DNA of 64,000 bases from Jeotgalibacillus sp. ET6 (GCF_029667115.1 NZ_JARUIU010000010.1:1-64000); one strand, 5' to 3'; positions 27,461 through 37,177 are shown, counted from the stretch's first letter. Notes: generated by a model not told the origin, from the sequence alone. Translations and numbers: made by a program.

Positions 27461-27660
27461 AGAAGTTGAGACATCACAAGAAAAATAAACAATGAAGGAG
27501 TATTTATCATTGTTTAAGGCGGGGGAAAGCGGCAAATGTTTAAAGGGGATGAGGGGTGCTTCAGACTCTGAAGGGCAAGGCAGTAAGAAGCCCTCCCTAA
27601 AAAAAGCGTCCACTTGAAGCGAGCAAAGAGCCTGAGACAAAGTTGCCCCAAACTCTCTCC
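27461..27660 (+). repeat. Intergenic element, decayed copy (R2)
   Basis: Arm AGAAGTTGAGACA at 27461-27473, a degraded core ending in AAAAAGCGTCCACTTGAAGCG, and a hairpin AGAGCCTGAGACAAAGTTGCCCCAAACTCT (27627-27657). It has many substitutions compared with the copies at 49904 and 62670. It fills most of the 370-bp gap here; the remaining bases show nothing recognisable. Confidence 0.7.
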
Positions 27661-27725
27661 ATCGTTTCACTATACTTTTTTGACCTTTACTTATTTACTG
27701 AGACCTCATGGGCGATCATGGGGAA

Positions 27726-28760
27726 TTAAGGAATCAACAATATCTTTCCCAGTTTACCTTTATTCTTAAAATAGACTTGCGCTTCTTTTGCTTCTTCCAA
27801 AGAAAAAGTCCGGTCGATGACAGGCTTAATCTTGCCTGCAGAAATGGCATCAAGCATTTCTTTAAATTCAACCCGCGTTCCAAGAACGGATCCGTACATA
27901 GTAATATGCTTTAAATAGACCGTTCTAAAATCAAGGCTGGTTTTCTGCCCCCCGGCAGATCCGGATATACAGAACTTTCCCCCTTTCTTAAGTACTTCAA
28001 GAGAAATAGAGAACAATGCATCGCCTACAACATCCAGAACAGCATCTATCGGTCCTCCATTTACTTCTAAGATTTCCTTTGAAAGATGAGCTGATTTATA
28101 CGATAAAACATGTGCAGCTCCTAATTCCTTTAATTTTTCTTCCGCAGCCATGTCTCCAACAATCGCGATCACCTTAGCTCCAAATACTTTTGCAGCTATT
28201 TGAACATTTAAAGATCCGACGCCGCCATTAGACCCAGTGACCATAACCGTTTCTCCCGGCTGAAGATGAATTTGGTTTACCATATGCCAGGCTGTTAAAC
28301 CGCTGACTGAAAATACAGCGCTATCTGTATAGCTGGAAAGCGGCATCTCATAACAAAGTTCAGCAGGCCAAGCCACATACTCAGCATAGCCTCCATCGTA
28401 TTCAGAACCAATAAAAGACATATCGTCTGATATATGCTCCAATCCTGCTTCTCCACTGGAGGTGAAAGGAAACAACACAACGTCTTTGTCCACCATTAGT
28501 GGATCCACTTGATCTCCAACCTTCACTACCACCCCCGTAATATCAGAGCCGGGTGTGCGGGGAAATTCTACGCCTTCCGGTTTCCAGCCTGACTTTGAGC
28601 CGGCTCCATAGGCTCCCTCTCTCATCCAGATTTCAGTGTTGTTTATTGCACACGCTTTTATTTTCACCAGAACTTCATTACTCTTAGGTTCAGGCACAGG
28701 TATGTCTACTACCTGTAATTTATCCACATCGCCATATCCGGTCACTTGAACAGCTCTCAT
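27726..28760 (-). CDS. Zinc-independent MDR-family alcohol dehydrogenase / quinone oxidoreductase
   Basis: NAD(P)H-dependent medium-chain dehydrogenase/reductase of 344 residues. A GroES-like N-terminal domain (about 1-130) is followed by a Rossmann domain with VTGSNGGVGSLNVQIA as the nucleotide loop. The structural-zinc cysteine cluster of classical alcohol dehydrogenases is absent, pointing to the quinone-oxidoreductase side of the family. Substrate unknown. ATG at 28760 with AAAGGAG upstream. It is flanked by a decayed repeat and a cupin gene. Confidence 0.85.
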   Translation of the reverse strand: MRAVQVTGYGDVDKLQVVDIPVPEPKSNEVLVKIKACAINNTEIWMREGAYGAGSKSGWKPEGVEFPRTPGSDITGVVVKVGDQVDPLMVDKDVVLFPFTSSGEAGLEHISDDMSFIGSEYDGGYAEYVAWPAELCYEMPLSSYTDSAVFSVSGLTAWHMVNQIHLQPGETVMVTGSNGGVGSLNVQIAAKVFGAKVIAIVGDMAAEEKLKELGAAHVLSYKSAHLSKEILEVNGGPIDAVLDVVGDALFSISLEVLKKGGKFCISGSAGGQKTSLDFRTVYLKHITMYGSVLGTRVEFKEMLDAISAGKIKPVIDRTFSLEEAKEAQVYFKNKGKLGKILLIP

Positions 28761-28866
28761 CAATCATGGCTCCTTTCTCTAAAAACAAATCAAACCTTCA
28801 TTCATTTATCTTTTCAAATAATTGATCAAAAACTCTTTTCCCACCCCATGTAAAGACAAGGCTCCA

Positions 28867-29214
28867 TTATTTAATAAAGTCCCCCGGGGTTAATTCTTCA
28901 CTTTCAATGACAATAGCCATCAAACCTTCCTCCGACCTTGTTTCATGCCATTCGTCTTTTCCCCAAAATACAGCATCTCCAGTTTTCACGGGAAAATACT
29001 TTCCGTTATTGCTTCGTACTTCCCCTTCTCCCTTTACAATCAAAAGCATCTGAGGCGTTACGGCCTGATGATAGCCGATCACTCCGTTTTCTTCAAGGTA
29101 CATGCACCCGATCATGGAGTGGCTGCTGGTTTTGGTAATACGGGACATCACAAAATTGGAATCAAAAGCTTCAATACGTTTGCCGTTTTCTTTTTTAAAA
29201 GTAAAGATTTCCAA
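28867..29214 (-). CDS. Small cupin-domain protein
   Basis: Single-domain cupin of 115 residues with a beta-barrel pattern: GVIGYHQAVTPQMLLIVKGEGEVRS as motif 1 and GDAVFWGKDEWHETRS as motif 2. H52 (GYHQ) and the late His (WHET) are candidate metal ligands. It could be a small metalloenzyme or a ligand-binding protein; no substrate evidence. TTG start at 29214 with AAGGAGG 7 bases upstream. Confidence 0.8.
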   Translation of the reverse strand: MEIFTFKKENGKRIEAFDSNFVMSRITKTSSHSMIGCMYLEENGVIGYHQAVTPQMLLIVKGEGEVRSNNGKYFPVKTGDAVFWGKDEWHETRSEEGLMAIVIESEELTPGDFIK

Positions 29215-29249
29215 CGCTATTCCTCCTTAGAATTCCGATTCCCCACAAA

Positions 29250-29296
29250 AAAAAGGAAAGCCTTCATAACTGGGTATCTTGTTTTGAAGGCTTTCC
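29250..29296 (-). terminator. Terminator of the ytoP-DUF84 operon
   Basis: GGAAAGCCTTC / GAAGGCTTTCC stem followed by TTTTTTTT on the minus strand. Confidence 0.88.
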
Positions 29297-29314
29297 TCTA
29301 TTAGCATTCTGCTT

Positions 29315-29854
29315 TTATTTTTGCTTGTTCATTTCCCATTGACCTAAAAGAAGGGTCACGATATGTGAAAACATGTCAGCACGCGTCATACGGCCGCCTG
29401 TAAAAATACCGACCGCACCCTCCTGCTGGCGAATTTCTTTTCTTTGGCTGAAGCGATCCATAACAGGCCCAAGCTCTCCGCCAAGCCGTAATTGATCCGC
29501 TACTTCATTCGGGAGGCGAATTCGTGCTCCTCCGGCCAGGATGGGCTCATCGGTATCCTTATCCTTCAATGCTCCCCAGTTGCACAGAAAAAGACCATGA
29601 GACGTCTCTACGACGCCTCCTTCCAGGCCAATCCCTAAGCGCGCGTCTGAGGTTAATAACAGAGCATTACTGGCACGATTAACTGCACCTGTCATGGTTT
29701 CTTCATCACCAAAGGGCTGCTCGCTTACTTGAGACGAAGCCTCACTGGGTTCTATACGATAAAACTCGTATGATAAAGAACAGAATGCTTTCTCAATTGC
29801 TGCAATTTTTGCTTTGTTTTGAGTGCCGGCTGCGACCACAATTGTCTCAGTCAT
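29315..29854 (-). CDS. DUF84 family inosine/xanthosine triphosphatase-like protein
   Basis: Protein of 179 residues in the YjjX/DUF84 family, whose members hydrolyse non-canonical purine triphosphates such as ITP and XTP, probably protecting the nucleotide pool. The N-terminal VVAAGTQNKAKIAAIEKAF is the substrate loop, and GIGLEGGV and a conserved acidic/Thr region follow. It starts 5 bases after the ytoP stop with no recognisable ribosome site, so it probably depends on translation of ytoP. Confidence 0.85.
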   Translation of the reverse strand: MTETIVVAAGTQNKAKIAAIEKAFCSLSYEFYRIEPSEASSQVSEQPFGDEETMTGAVNRASNALLLTSDARLGIGLEGGVVETSHGLFLCNWGALKDKDTDEPILAGGARIRLPNEVADQLRLGGELGPVMDRFSQRKEIRQQEGAVGIFTGGRMTRADMFSHIVTLLLGQWEMNKQK

Positions 29855-29859
29855 TGAAA

Positions 29860-30933
29860 TTATGAGTTTTGACGAATCGATTCAATCGTAGAACGATCGC
29901 AGGATTTTACAAGCTTTACAAGCAATTCTTTTGCAGCAGCATAATCATCAATATGAATCATCGAAGCATGAGTATGAATGTAGCGGGAGCAGATACCCAC
30001 TACAGCACTTGGCACACCCTCATTGGAGGTATGGACTCGACCTGCGTCTGTTCCTCCGGCAGATACAAAATACTGATAAGGTATGCTGTTGGATTCGGCT
30101 GTATCCAGAACAAATTCTCTCATTCCTCTGTGCGTTACCATACTGCGGTCCAGTATACGCAAAAGGGTTCCTTTTCCGAGCTGACCGAATTCATTTTTGT
30201 CTCCAGTCATATCATTTGCAGGGCTTGCGTCCATTGCGAAGAAAATATCCGGTTTGATCAGATTAGCTGCAGTCTGCGCACCTCTGAGCCCGACTTCCTC
30301 CTGCACAGTTGCTCCGCTGTAAAGCGTAGAATTAAGGCTTTCTCCCTGCAGTTCTTTCAGCAATTCGATCGAGATCCCGCAGCCGTATCGATTATCCCAG
30401 GCTTTTGCCAGAATCTTTTTATTATTTGCCATCGGTGTAAATGGGCAAATCGGTACAATTTGCTGGCCGGGACGAATCCCCATCGATTCAGCATCTTCTC
30501 TGTCGTCTGCCCCTACATCTATCAGCATATTTTTAATATCCATTGGCTTTGCCCGCTTCTCCGGACTCAATAAATGAGGAGGAATGGAGCCAATCACACC
30601 TGTAACAGGAGCTGCATGGGTTATGATTTCAACCCGTTGTGCAAGCAGAACCTGACTCCACCATCCGCCAAGTGTCTGAAAGCGCAGCATGCCATTGTCA
30701 GTTATTCCCGTTACCATAAAACCCACTTCATCCATATGTCCAGCTGCCATTACAACAGGTCCATCCTGAGGACCTTTTTTCAGTCCAAAAATGCTCCCCA
30801 GTCCGTCCTGTACGATTTCATCGGAGTATTTGGAAAGTTCCTGTTTCATAAAAGCCCGGACCGCATGCTCGTTGCCCGGCGCTCCTGGAAGCTCTGTTAA
30901 CGTTTTAAATAAATTCAGTGTATCTTGATTCAC
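29860..30933 (-). CDS. ytoP: M42 family aminopeptidase YtoP
   Basis: Dinuclear-metal M42 (glutamyl aminopeptidase/endoglucanase M) peptidase of 357 residues, the B. subtilis YtoP length. Metal-site sequences: [20 protein letters not shown], the catalytic pair [11 protein letters not shown] and [10 protein letters not shown], and a late His in [10 protein letters not shown]. Cytoplasmic, expected to form a large oligomeric shell. GTG start at 30933 behind GAGAGGGGA. It is cotranscribed with the DUF84 gene. Confidence 0.93.
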   Translation of the reverse strand: MNQDTLNLFKTLTELPGAPGNEHAVRAFMKQELSKYSDEIVQDGLGSIFGLKKGPQDGPVVMAAGHMDEVGFMVTGITDNGMLRFQTLGGWWSQVLLAQRVEIITHAAPVTGVIGSIPPHLLSPEKRAKPMDIKNMLIDVGADDREDAESMGIRPGQQIVPICPFTPMANNKKILAKAWDNRYGCGISIELLKELQGESLNSTLYSGATVQEEVGLRGAQTAANLIKPDIFFAMDASPANDMTGDKNEFGQLGKGTLLRILDRSMVTHRGMREFVLDTAESNSIPYQYFVSAGGTDAGRVHTSNEGVPSAVVGICSRYIHTHASMIHIDDYAAAKELLVKLVKSCDRSTIESIRQNS

Positions 30934-31108
30934 AAAAAAATCCCCTCTCGTATTTACCTGCCATATGTAGATTCACGTTTATTTTACAGAACTTTCTTTC
31001 GACTTGCCACTGTTTAGAACAATTCAGCCGGAATGGAAAAGATAGGTGATTTACACAGAAGAATTCTGTATACTTAGGATAGTTTGAGCAATTCGGAGGT
31101 GAGATCAA

Positions 31109-31420
31109 ATGAATTGGAAGGATGTTACGATTGGAGCAGCAGTCGGCCTGGCTGCCGGGTATGCCATCAGCCAAGGCACGTCAAAAGCAGTTTCTGTTCC
31201 TGCTGATAAAGTACTTCAGGACGTTAAAAATCAATTTAAAAAGCGCGGATCAATTGATGGTTCATGGATTCAAATGAAACCTGAAGAGCATGAAATTCTT
31301 GCAGTTAAAAACCAGGTTTACCGCGGGGGCATCTCCCGTCATCAAGGCAATGAGTTAGAGCAGTTTGAATTTATTGCGGATGCAAAAACGGGCACTGTAA
31401 TGGACGTTTATAAAATTTGA
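31109..31420 (+). CDS. ytzB: YtzB, PepSY-domain-like small protein
   Basis: Protein of 103 residues. A glycine-rich hydrophobic stretch (about 6-24, VTIGAAVGLAAGYAI) probably inserts in the membrane, followed by a small PepSY-like domain (about 35-103) with FKKRGSIDGSWIQMKPE. Function unknown. CGGAGGTGAG precedes the ATG. It is divergent from ytoP, as in B. subtilis. Confidence 0.85.
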   Translation: MNWKDVTIGAAVGLAAGYAISQGTSKAVSVPADKVLQDVKNQFKKRGSIDGSWIQMKPEEHEILAVKNQVYRGGISRHQGNELEQFEFIADAKTGTVMDVYKI

Positions 31421-31424
31421 GAGT

Positions 31425-31617
31425 AAAAAAAGCCTGGGATAACTATCTCAGGTTTTATCACCGGATCACGGCGCTGAGCCTTTTTAGGGCTCTGCCCTGT
31501 AAAGGCTCAGCTTGCCGTCATATCCTCCAGGGAGTCACAACCCTCCGCTCCCCTAATACTACTAAAATTTACTGCCTCATTTTTAAACTTTTTTAAGTAT
31601 GTCCCCCACCTCTTTTT
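31425..31617 (-). repeat. Intergenic element, full copy in reverse orientation (R3)
   Basis: Hairpin AAAAGCCTGGGATA / TATCTCAGGTTTT (31428-31456) first, then the core with GGCGCTGAGCCTTTTTAGGG and CTTGCCGTCATATCCTCC, then the solitary arm GTCCCCCACCTCTTTTT at 31601-31617. The hairpin also serves as ytzB terminator. Confidence 0.78.
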
Positions 31618-31673
31618 AAAAGTCTGGCGCGAAGAAAAAATTGACATACTACGAAATAGGGAGGGGCCGACGA

Positions 31674-32060
31674 ATGGCAACAGTCAGACTGCTAGTCATA
31701 TTGTTTATCTTTTTTATAATCTGTACGGTCATCATTACATGGGGCATGTTTACAAATACAGCACATCCAGCATTTTTCCCTTTTGTCTTATTTTACATTG
31801 CCCTTCTTTTTGGTTTATCGATACTTTTCATCGTAAAAGGGGCTATTCAGTTGAAGAATAGTTCCGCTGAGACGCTTAAAAAGAGCGTAATTCGTTTTTT
31901 AATGTCTTTTCTTTCATTCAGCTGCTTTGTCTGCTTATTTTATTTACTTTTCGCACCGGAACTTCTTGATGTCAGCCGATTATTTTCAATTTCAGTTGGA
32001 TTGGCGGCTGGAACAGCTCTTTTTGATGTCATGGGTTGGAAAGATCAAGCAAAGCAGTAA
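31674..32060 (+). CDS. Small four-helix membrane protein, unknown function
   Basis: Protein of 128 residues that is almost entirely hydrophobic: helices near 5-27, 33-55, 72-95 and 103-122. I recognise no family. The ATG at 31674 has GGAGGGG 7 bases before it; the in-frame TTG at 31641 is not needed. It sits just after a repeat copy, outside the B. subtilis-like order, so it is probably an accessory gene. Confidence 0.7.
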   Translation: MATVRLLVILFIFFIICTVIITWGMFTNTAHPAFFPFVLFYIALLFGLSILFIVKGAIQLKNSSAETLKKSVIRFLMSFLSFSCFVCLFYLLFAPELLDVSRLFSISVGLAAGTALFDVMGWKDQAKQ

Positions 32061-32088
32061 TGTTCTAATATTCTTGCAGATGACGGGG

Positions 32089-32478
32089 CTACACACCTTT
32101 CCGCCAAATGCCTCCATCACATAAAACAAATCCATTATGTTCATAGAAAGATGTGTGCTTAGAAGCAAAGGTTACAGTGACGATCTCTATTCCATGCTTT
32201 CCAGCTTCATTGAGCAGCGTTGAGACCAGTTTCCCGCCAAGGCCTCTTTGATGGTAGTGAGGATGAATCATGACATCCTCCAAATATCCATGTTCAAGAC
32301 CGGTCCCTGCCACATACCCGAATCCGATAAGCAAACCTGTTTCATTGCGGATCCCTGCCCAGAAATTACAGCGTTCAAGCAGAAGAGGATAATCTTGATC
32401 CCTCCTGCCCCAGCCGACAGCCTCCCTTAGATCAGGCACTTCAGTTATACCGACAGGAAGATTGATTTCTGGTGTCAT
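32089..32478 (-). CDS. GNAT family N-acetyltransferase
   Basis: Acetyltransferase of 129 residues. It has a complete minimal GNAT core: beta4 VAGTGLEHGYLEDVMIHPHY, the acetyl-CoA loop HQRGLGGKL, and the C-terminal FYEHNGFVLC. Substrate unknown. GGAGGGG lies 9 bases before the ATG. Confidence 0.87.
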   Translation of the reverse strand: MTPEINLPVGITEVPDLREAVGWGRRDQDYPLLLERCNFWAGIRNETGLLIGFGYVAGTGLEHGYLEDVMIHPHYHQRGLGGKLVSTLLNEAGKHGIEIVTVTFASKHTSFYEHNGFVLCDGGIWRKGV

Positions 32479-32609
32479 TTCAACTTTCCCCTCCTTAAAA
32501 GATTTTTTCGCAGGTTAGCAGAAAGGAATTTTCATCCGATGCGTCTAAACGCTGAAAGTAGAGAGCAAAATGGCCTACGTCTAAATCTGAGACAACTTAT
32601 TCTTCTTTA

Positions 32610-33464
32610 TTAATCACCAAAAGATTGTCTTTTTACAGAATCAATTATTTCCTTTCCATCCTGATCCCATTTCACTGCTCTATAAAAAGAATCATGGTAA
32701 AAACTGAACCACCAGTTTTCTTGCATTCCATGTTTAATCCATTTCTGCTTTGCTGCTATTGAATTCATAGGATAGTCGTCATAGGCTAGAACCCATAAAG
32801 GATTTTTGTGGGCGTGGGTAGGCATCAAATCTGCCATATGAATCATCGTTTCCCCGTTTTGTTCCAATAGCACGATGCAGTGTCCATCACTGTGACCACC
32901 CGTATGAACCATTTTTAAACCTGGCAAAATCGATATTTCTCCACTAAACGTTACGACTTGATCCTCGATTGATTTCCAGTTTTCTTCCCAGTATGTATTT
33001 TTCGAGCGAATATTCGGGGCTCTCATTTCATCCCATTCAACGTTTGATGCGTATATTTTTGCATTTGGAAAAGCCGAAACCAGATGGTTCCCTTCTTTGC
33101 GGGTTAATCCGCCGGCATGGTCAAAATGCATATGCGTCATTACGACAATACCAATATCCTCTGCTTTGATCCCGAGCTCCTTAAGGGATTTTGTTATATG
33201 TGATTCTCTCGTCACGCCATAGTTTCGTTTCTGCTTATCACTTAACTTTCCAGTTCCTACACCAGATTCGAGCAAAACCCTGTGCCCGTCCATTTCAATC
33301 AGAATGGGCTCAGTAGGCAGTTCAATTTGATTTTGATCGTTCGCAGGGTATTTTTTTGACCACAGCGGTTTTGGAACCACACCAAACATAGCACCGCCAT
33401 CCATGTTAGTGACTCCGCCATCGAGCCATCTTAGTGTCCATTCTCCAAAGCTGAACGAATCCAT
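32610..33464 (-). CDS. ytnP: YtnP metallo-beta-lactamase-fold lactonase
   Basis: Metallo-beta-lactamase-fold hydrolase of 284 residues (B. subtilis YtnP is 281). The metal motif H111-x-H113-x-D115-H116 is intact ([10 protein letters not shown]), followed by a distal His in [10 protein letters not shown]. subtilis YtnP is a quorum-quenching lactonase that also affects streptomycete signalling. No signal peptide. The ATG at 33464 is preferred, with AAAGGAG 7 to 8 bases upstream; the in-frame extension to 33527 has no homology. Confidence 0.9.
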   Translation of the reverse strand: MDSFSFGEWTLRWLDGGVTNMDGGAMFGVVPKPLWSKKYPANDQNQIELPTEPILIEMDGHRVLLESGVGTGKLSDKQKRNYGVTRESHITKSLKELGIKAEDIGIVVMTHMHFDHAGGLTRKEGNHLVSAFPNAKIYASNVEWDEMRAPNIRSKNTYWEENWKSIEDQVVTFSGEISILPGLKMVHTGGHSDGHCIVLLEQNGETMIHMADLMPTHAHKNPLWVLAYDDYPMNSIAAKQKWIKHGMQENWWFSFYHDSFYRAVKWDQDGKEIIDSVKRQSFGD

Positions 33465-33507
33465 CTTCACCACTCCTTTAATTGAATGCGCTTCCAGCAT
33501 TAGTATA

Positions 33508-33541
33508 TCAAAAAAACAGAACGTCATCGAAACGTTCTGCC
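33508..33541 (-). terminator. Terminator of trmB
   Basis: CAGAACGTTTCG / ATGACGTTCTG hairpin followed by TTTTTTT on the minus strand, overlapping the end of trmB's downstream region. Confidence 0.82.
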
Positions 33542-33547
33542 GGAAAT

Positions 33548-34186
33548 CTATTGATACTGTACTTCACAGCGGTAAATGCGCTGCCCTTTGTTAGAAAACT
33601 TTTCTTCATACTCGGTCATGATGTTACCTTCAAAATCACTTTTATGAAGATCAAGGCTCACGTATGTTAATAAAAGACCATACGCAGAAAAGCTTTGAAG
33701 GGAATATTCAAATAAGCCCTGGTTATCGGTTTTAAAATGAATCTCCCCTTTTTCAGGAAGAACCGTTTTGTATAAATCCAAAAACTTTTTATAGGTTAAT
33801 CTTCTTTTTTCATGACGGTTTTTTGGCCACGGGTCAGAAAAATTCAAATACACACGATGAACTTCTCCCTTTTCAAAAACAGCTGTCAGGTCTTCTGCGT
33901 TGATATTCAACAGCTTAACGTTTGGAAGATCAGCTTCAATAACTCGATCAAGCGCTGTGACAATCACGCTTTCAGAAAGTTCGATGCCGATATAGTTCAC
34001 ATCCGGATTGGCTCGAGCCATCTCTGTAACAAAGCGGCCTTTCCCCGTTCCTACTTCGATGTGTAAAGGATTGTGATTACCAAAATCCTCTGACCAATTT
34101 CCCTTAACATTTTCAGGGACAGGCACTGCATAGTGAGGGTAATCTGCAAGCCGCTCGGCAGCCCAGGGTTTATTTCTCGTTCTCAT
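33548..34186 (-). CDS. trmB: tRNA (guanine-N7-)-methyltransferase
   Basis: SAM-dependent enzyme of 212 residues that forms m7G46 in tRNA. Rossmann-fold motifs: [12 protein letters not shown] for [14 protein letters not shown], and the family signature [25 protein letters not shown] precedes the ATG. It is downstream of ytmP in the same direction, but a terminator hairpin lies in the gap. Confidence 0.97.
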   Translation of the reverse strand: MRTRNKPWAAERLADYPHYAVPVPENVKGNWSEDFGNHNPLHIEVGTGKGRFVTEMARANPDVNYIGIELSESVIVTALDRVIEADLPNVKLLNINAEDLTAVFEKGEVHRVYLNFSDPWPKNRHEKRRLTYKKFLDLYKTVLPEKGEIHFKTDNQGLFEYSLQSFSAYGLLLTYVSLDLHKSDFEGNIMTEYEEKFSNKGQRIYRCEVQYQ

Positions 34187-34204
34187 TTTCTTGCACCTCT
34201 TCTT

Positions 34205-34262
34205 CTCATTAAAAATAGCCTCGGCATTTTTCTAAATGGTTCTTTAGAAAAGGCACCGGGCT
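34205..34262 (-). terminator. Terminator of ytmP
   Basis: Long imperfect stem AAATAGCCCGGTGCCTTTTC / AAAAATGCCGAGGCTATTTTT that overlaps the last bases of ytmP. Confidence 0.78.
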
Positions 34263-35070
34263 ATTTCTTATTCTCATTCGGACAGTCACTTTGAAAACAC
34301 CGCTGCAAAAAGTTCATCCATTTGGCTACGTCATGCAGACGGCCTTTATCTTTTTGCCACTGCAGCATAAAAAGGGCCTGGCATACTGCATACCATTTCA
34401 TGCGGATGCGGAAGTGATCGGTTAGTGTTTCACCATATTGTTCCATCCACTGTGCCCAGTCTTTTTCCGGTATGTACCAGTATAAAAGCATCCCGACGTC
34501 TACAGCGGGATCTGCCAGCATAGCGCCATCCCAGTCAATTAAAAACAGTTCATCCACTTCAGACAGCAGCCAATTATTATGATTTACATCACCATGGCAC
34601 ACCACATAGTCGCCAGTCGTTACTTTTTTGGCATGCTCGTGTAAAAATTCAATAGCTTCCCGTACCGGTTTTAGCATGTTTAATTCTATATCCAGTGTGG
34701 ACTTTACCTCGTCCAGCATCACAAATGCTTCATACGGTTCTTTTCCTAAACGGCGCAGCATGGAAGTCAGTGCTTTGGAGCTGTGAATTTTTTTAAGCAG
34801 TTTTCCCACTCTTGCTCCTGCCATTTCATCTGCCTTCAGTTCACGTCCGTTAAGCCAATGCTGGGCTGTTATTACATCACCATTCTCAAGACGCTTTGTC
34901 CATTTTAAGCGAGGGACAATTCCCTCTGCTGAAAGGACAGCAATGAAAGGGGAAGAATTGCGTTTTAAGAATAGTTTTTCTTCATCAAGCCGTGCGAAAA
35001 AAGCTTCACCAGAGGCCCCGCCTGCCGACATGATTTCCCATTCTTTATCAAACAAGTGTTCCAAATTCAT
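34261..35070 (-). CDS. ytmP: YtmP, choline/aminoglycoside-kinase-like phosphotransferase
   Basis: Protein-kinase-like phosphotransferase of 269 residues. Catalytic loop VCHGDVNHNNWL (HGD..N) and metal-binding FLIDWDGAMLADPAVDVG are intact, so it should be active. Natural substrate unknown. The ribosome site GAAGGTG lies unusually close to the ATG. Its place beside trmB matches B. subtilis. Confidence 0.88.
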   Translation of the reverse strand: MNLEHLFDKEWEIMSAGGASGEAFFARLDEEKLFLKRNSSPFIAVLSAEGIVPRLKWTKRLENGDVITAQHWLNGRELKADEMAGARVGKLLKKIHSSKALTSMLRRLGKEPYEAFVMLDEVKSTLDIELNMLKPVREAIEFLHEHAKKVTTGDYVVCHGDVNHNNWLLSEVDELFLIDWDGAMLADPAVDVGMLLYWYIPEKDWAQWMEQYGETLTDHFRIRMKWYAVCQALFMLQWQKDKGRLHDVAKWMNFLQRCFQSDCPNENKK

Positions 35071-35189
35071 TCACCTTCTACGTCTTTGTCTTTGAAGAAA
35101 ATTTTCCGTTTAAGCTTTAATCCAGTCGATGCTCTAAATTTATAAGTCGGCTTAGCAGCACTTGCATCATTTTCATTAAAAAATAAAAA

Positions 35190-35236
35190 AAGATAGCTAT
35201 TGGTGCTGTAAAAGACAATAGCTATCCTTTTTAAAA
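35190..35236 (-). terminator. Terminator of the ytlQ-ytlR operon
   Basis: GATAGCTATTG / CAATAGCTATC stem followed by a T-rich stretch on the minus strand. Confidence 0.85.
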
Positions 35237-35261
35237 TTCTATCGTTTAGAGGGTGCTTTCG

Positions 35262-36203
35262 TCAAGACCCTTGTTTTTTCGATGGAACAAATGACCAGCT
35301 TTTCGGTTCTACTTCGACATAAAGCGGATGATTTCGAATTAAGCTGCCCCCGAACTCTCCGTCGGCATGAATGAGAGCCTGTTCTTCTGTTTCAACTTTT
35401 ATCTGTTTTCCCTGTTCCGTTGTCACCTCTTTAAATCGCAGATGACCACCAAAAAACACAGAAAGAAAGACAGTAAGAAATTTCAGGCGTGATAACTGGT
35501 GCACGATTGTCAGATCAAGCAATCCGTCATCAGACCTCGCATGAGGGGCAATCATCATGCCCCCTCCATAGTAAGGCTGATTAGCTATTGTAATAAACCA
35601 AACCTTTTCCAGCTCCATCGTTTTGCCATCGATTTGGACCTTCATAGACTGAGGTTTATAGCTTATAAGATGATAGATCAAATAGTAAACATAAATCAAT
35701 TTTCCCAATTTTATTCGATTCAGCCATTTTTTAAACCCGGAACGGTTCGACGAATTTGCCACTGCTGCATCAAATCCAATTCCAAGATTATTAACAAACC
35801 ACCCGGTCTTTAGTCCTTTGAAACGTGCAGCGTCATGTTTTTCATTCCTGCCGTCCCAACATGATAGTTCTTGAAATGATTCAGGAGAAAGAGGAAATGA
35901 AGGAAAATGACGTGCAAAATCATTGCCCGATCCTGCTGCAATGCACGCTGCAAATGCATGGGGGAACCCAGCTGTCGCATTGACCAGCTCATGCATCGTC
36001 CCGTCTCCCCCAATCCCTGCAAAAAGCGTCTCTTCATGAACATGGTTTTCACAGTAATGTCGAATTTTTTCAACTGCCTCATAAGGAGCTGCAGTAACCC
36101 AGTATTCGATTGAATTCGCTTCACACATATTCTTTACAGCTAAAAACCGCTTATAAGCATAGCCGTTTTTCGCATGGGGGTTCACGATAAAAATCACTTT
36201 CAT
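35262..36203 (-). CDS. ytlR: YtlR, diacylglycerol-kinase-type lipid kinase
   Basis: Protein of 313 residues in the DAGK/YegS family. The nucleotide loop region has FIVNPHAKNGYA and the GGDGTMHELVN signature, followed by AAGSGNDFAR; a C-terminal beta-sandwich follows. Probably phosphorylates a lipid or sphingoid-like substrate at the membrane; the substrate is unknown. Its ATG overlaps the ytlQ stop (ATGA), so the two are translationally coupled. Confidence 0.9.
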   Translation of the reverse strand: MKVIFIVNPHAKNGYAYKRFLAVKNMCEANSIEYWVTAAPYEAVEKIRHYCENHVHEETLFAGIGGDGTMHELVNATAGFPHAFAACIAAGSGNDFARHFPSFPLSPESFQELSCWDGRNEKHDAARFKGLKTGWFVNNLGIGFDAAVANSSNRSGFKKWLNRIKLGKLIYVYYLIYHLISYKPQSMKVQIDGKTMELEKVWFITIANQPYYGGGMMIAPHARSDDGLLDLTIVHQLSRLKFLTVFLSVFFGGHLRFKEVTTEQGKQIKVETEEQALIHADGEFGGSLIRNHPLYVEVEPKSWSFVPSKKQGS

Positions 36204-37177
36204 TCTGAATTCTCCAACCTATCCGTCTCCTGATCATCTTCAGACCACATCATTCTTCTCACAGAAGTAGTCTGCGTAAGGTCCAATACAGTCTTAACCG
36301 CCCGAAGCTGAGCACTTTTTAAAGGCGCGCGCATGCTTCTTTGCTGGGAGAACCAGGCGGGAAAACTCTTTTTATCAAGCAAGGTTAACCCGTATGGAGC
36401 ATCTTTAAAATCAATGTATCCATTCCTGGATATTATTGCTTTTTTGATTGGAAAGTCCAGATCCTGCTGATTAAATAATCCCTTAATAATGGTTTCGGTC
36501 CTATCCAGGGAAATAGATGGATTTAGCATTCTTTTTTCCTGTTCACCCGATTTTATGGTCCAAAAACGATCCATTGAACCAAGATAGGCGGATTGATCGG
36601 CATTTTCCAGAAGAGTAATGCACCAAAGTTCCGTAGGGGTAAATACCAGAACATCCAATTCAATAGGTGCCTTTTTGATGAGCATAACAGGTTCATACAT
36701 AACAAGATACGTATCGGGAAATCGCTGAAGAAAAAAACGAAGCGGTTCTTCTCTTGCGTATTTGCCATCTACATATGATTTTTCTGTGAGTGTAGAACTC
36801 GCCCATTTCAGCTGAATAGTATAAAGCTGATCCATATAAAGATGCTTTAAATCTTCAATGGTGTCAGGGCGATAATACACTTTCGGCTCAAAAGTAAAGG
36901 AGTCACTTTCTGACGGCTGTTCTGCCGATTCAGACAGAGGATGCTCCTCTTCTTTCACCCAAATCTTCCTAAAGCGTTTAACGAGACCCTCTTTACCTTG
37001 AATATCATTTCTAAACTGCTTCGCATCTTCGTCATTTAAAAAAACAGAGCCTTCTTCCCATTGCTGTTTAATTTTAGACCATTGCTGTTTTTTTAATCGG
37101 ACAAATTGTGATGGATAACGAATGCTGTCTTTTTCATATCTGGAAACATAGTCCTGCAATTTAATCAATTGTGCCAC
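36200..37177 (-). CDS. ytlQ: YtlQ, NERD-domain-like protein
   Basis: Soluble protein of 325 residues. The N-terminal region is charged. The central region (about 155-260, VDGKYAREEPLRFFLQRFPDTYLVMYEP then IELDVLVFTPTELWCITLLENAD) resembles a nuclease-related (NERD) fold with possible catalytic E/D residues. Function unknown. Coupled to ytlR by a 4-base overlap and 30 bp downstream of thpR, so the three form an operon. Confidence 0.75.
   Translation of the reverse strand: MAQLIKLQDYVSRYEKDSIRYPSQFVRLKKQQWSKIKQQWEEGSVFLNDEDAKQFRNDIQGKEGLVKRFRKIWVKEEEHPLSESAEQPSESDSFTFEPKVYYRPDTIEDLKHLYMDQLYTIQLKWASSTLTEKSYVDGKYAREEPLRFFLQRFPDTYLVMYEPVMLIKKAPIELDVLVFTPTELWCITLLENADQSAYLGSMDRFWTIKSGEQEKRMLNPSISLDRTETIIKGLFNQQDLDFPIKKAIISRNGYIDFKDAPYGLTLLDKKSFPAWFSQQRSMRAPLKSAQLRAVKTVLDLTQTTSVRRMMWSEDDQETDRLENSE

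Noticed and set aside
27398-27670. 90-residue frame on the minus strand
   Set aside because: Falls in the decayed repeat copy; not conserved-looking and without a ribosome site.
29869-30573. 234-residue frame on the plus strand
   Set aside because: Complement of ytoP, which has all its catalytic motifs; no homology or ribosome site on the plus strand.
31641-31646. TTGACA as a promoter -35 for the small membrane protein
   Set aside because: No -10 at a suitable distance; the sequence 17-18 bp downstream is GC rich and holds the ribosome site.
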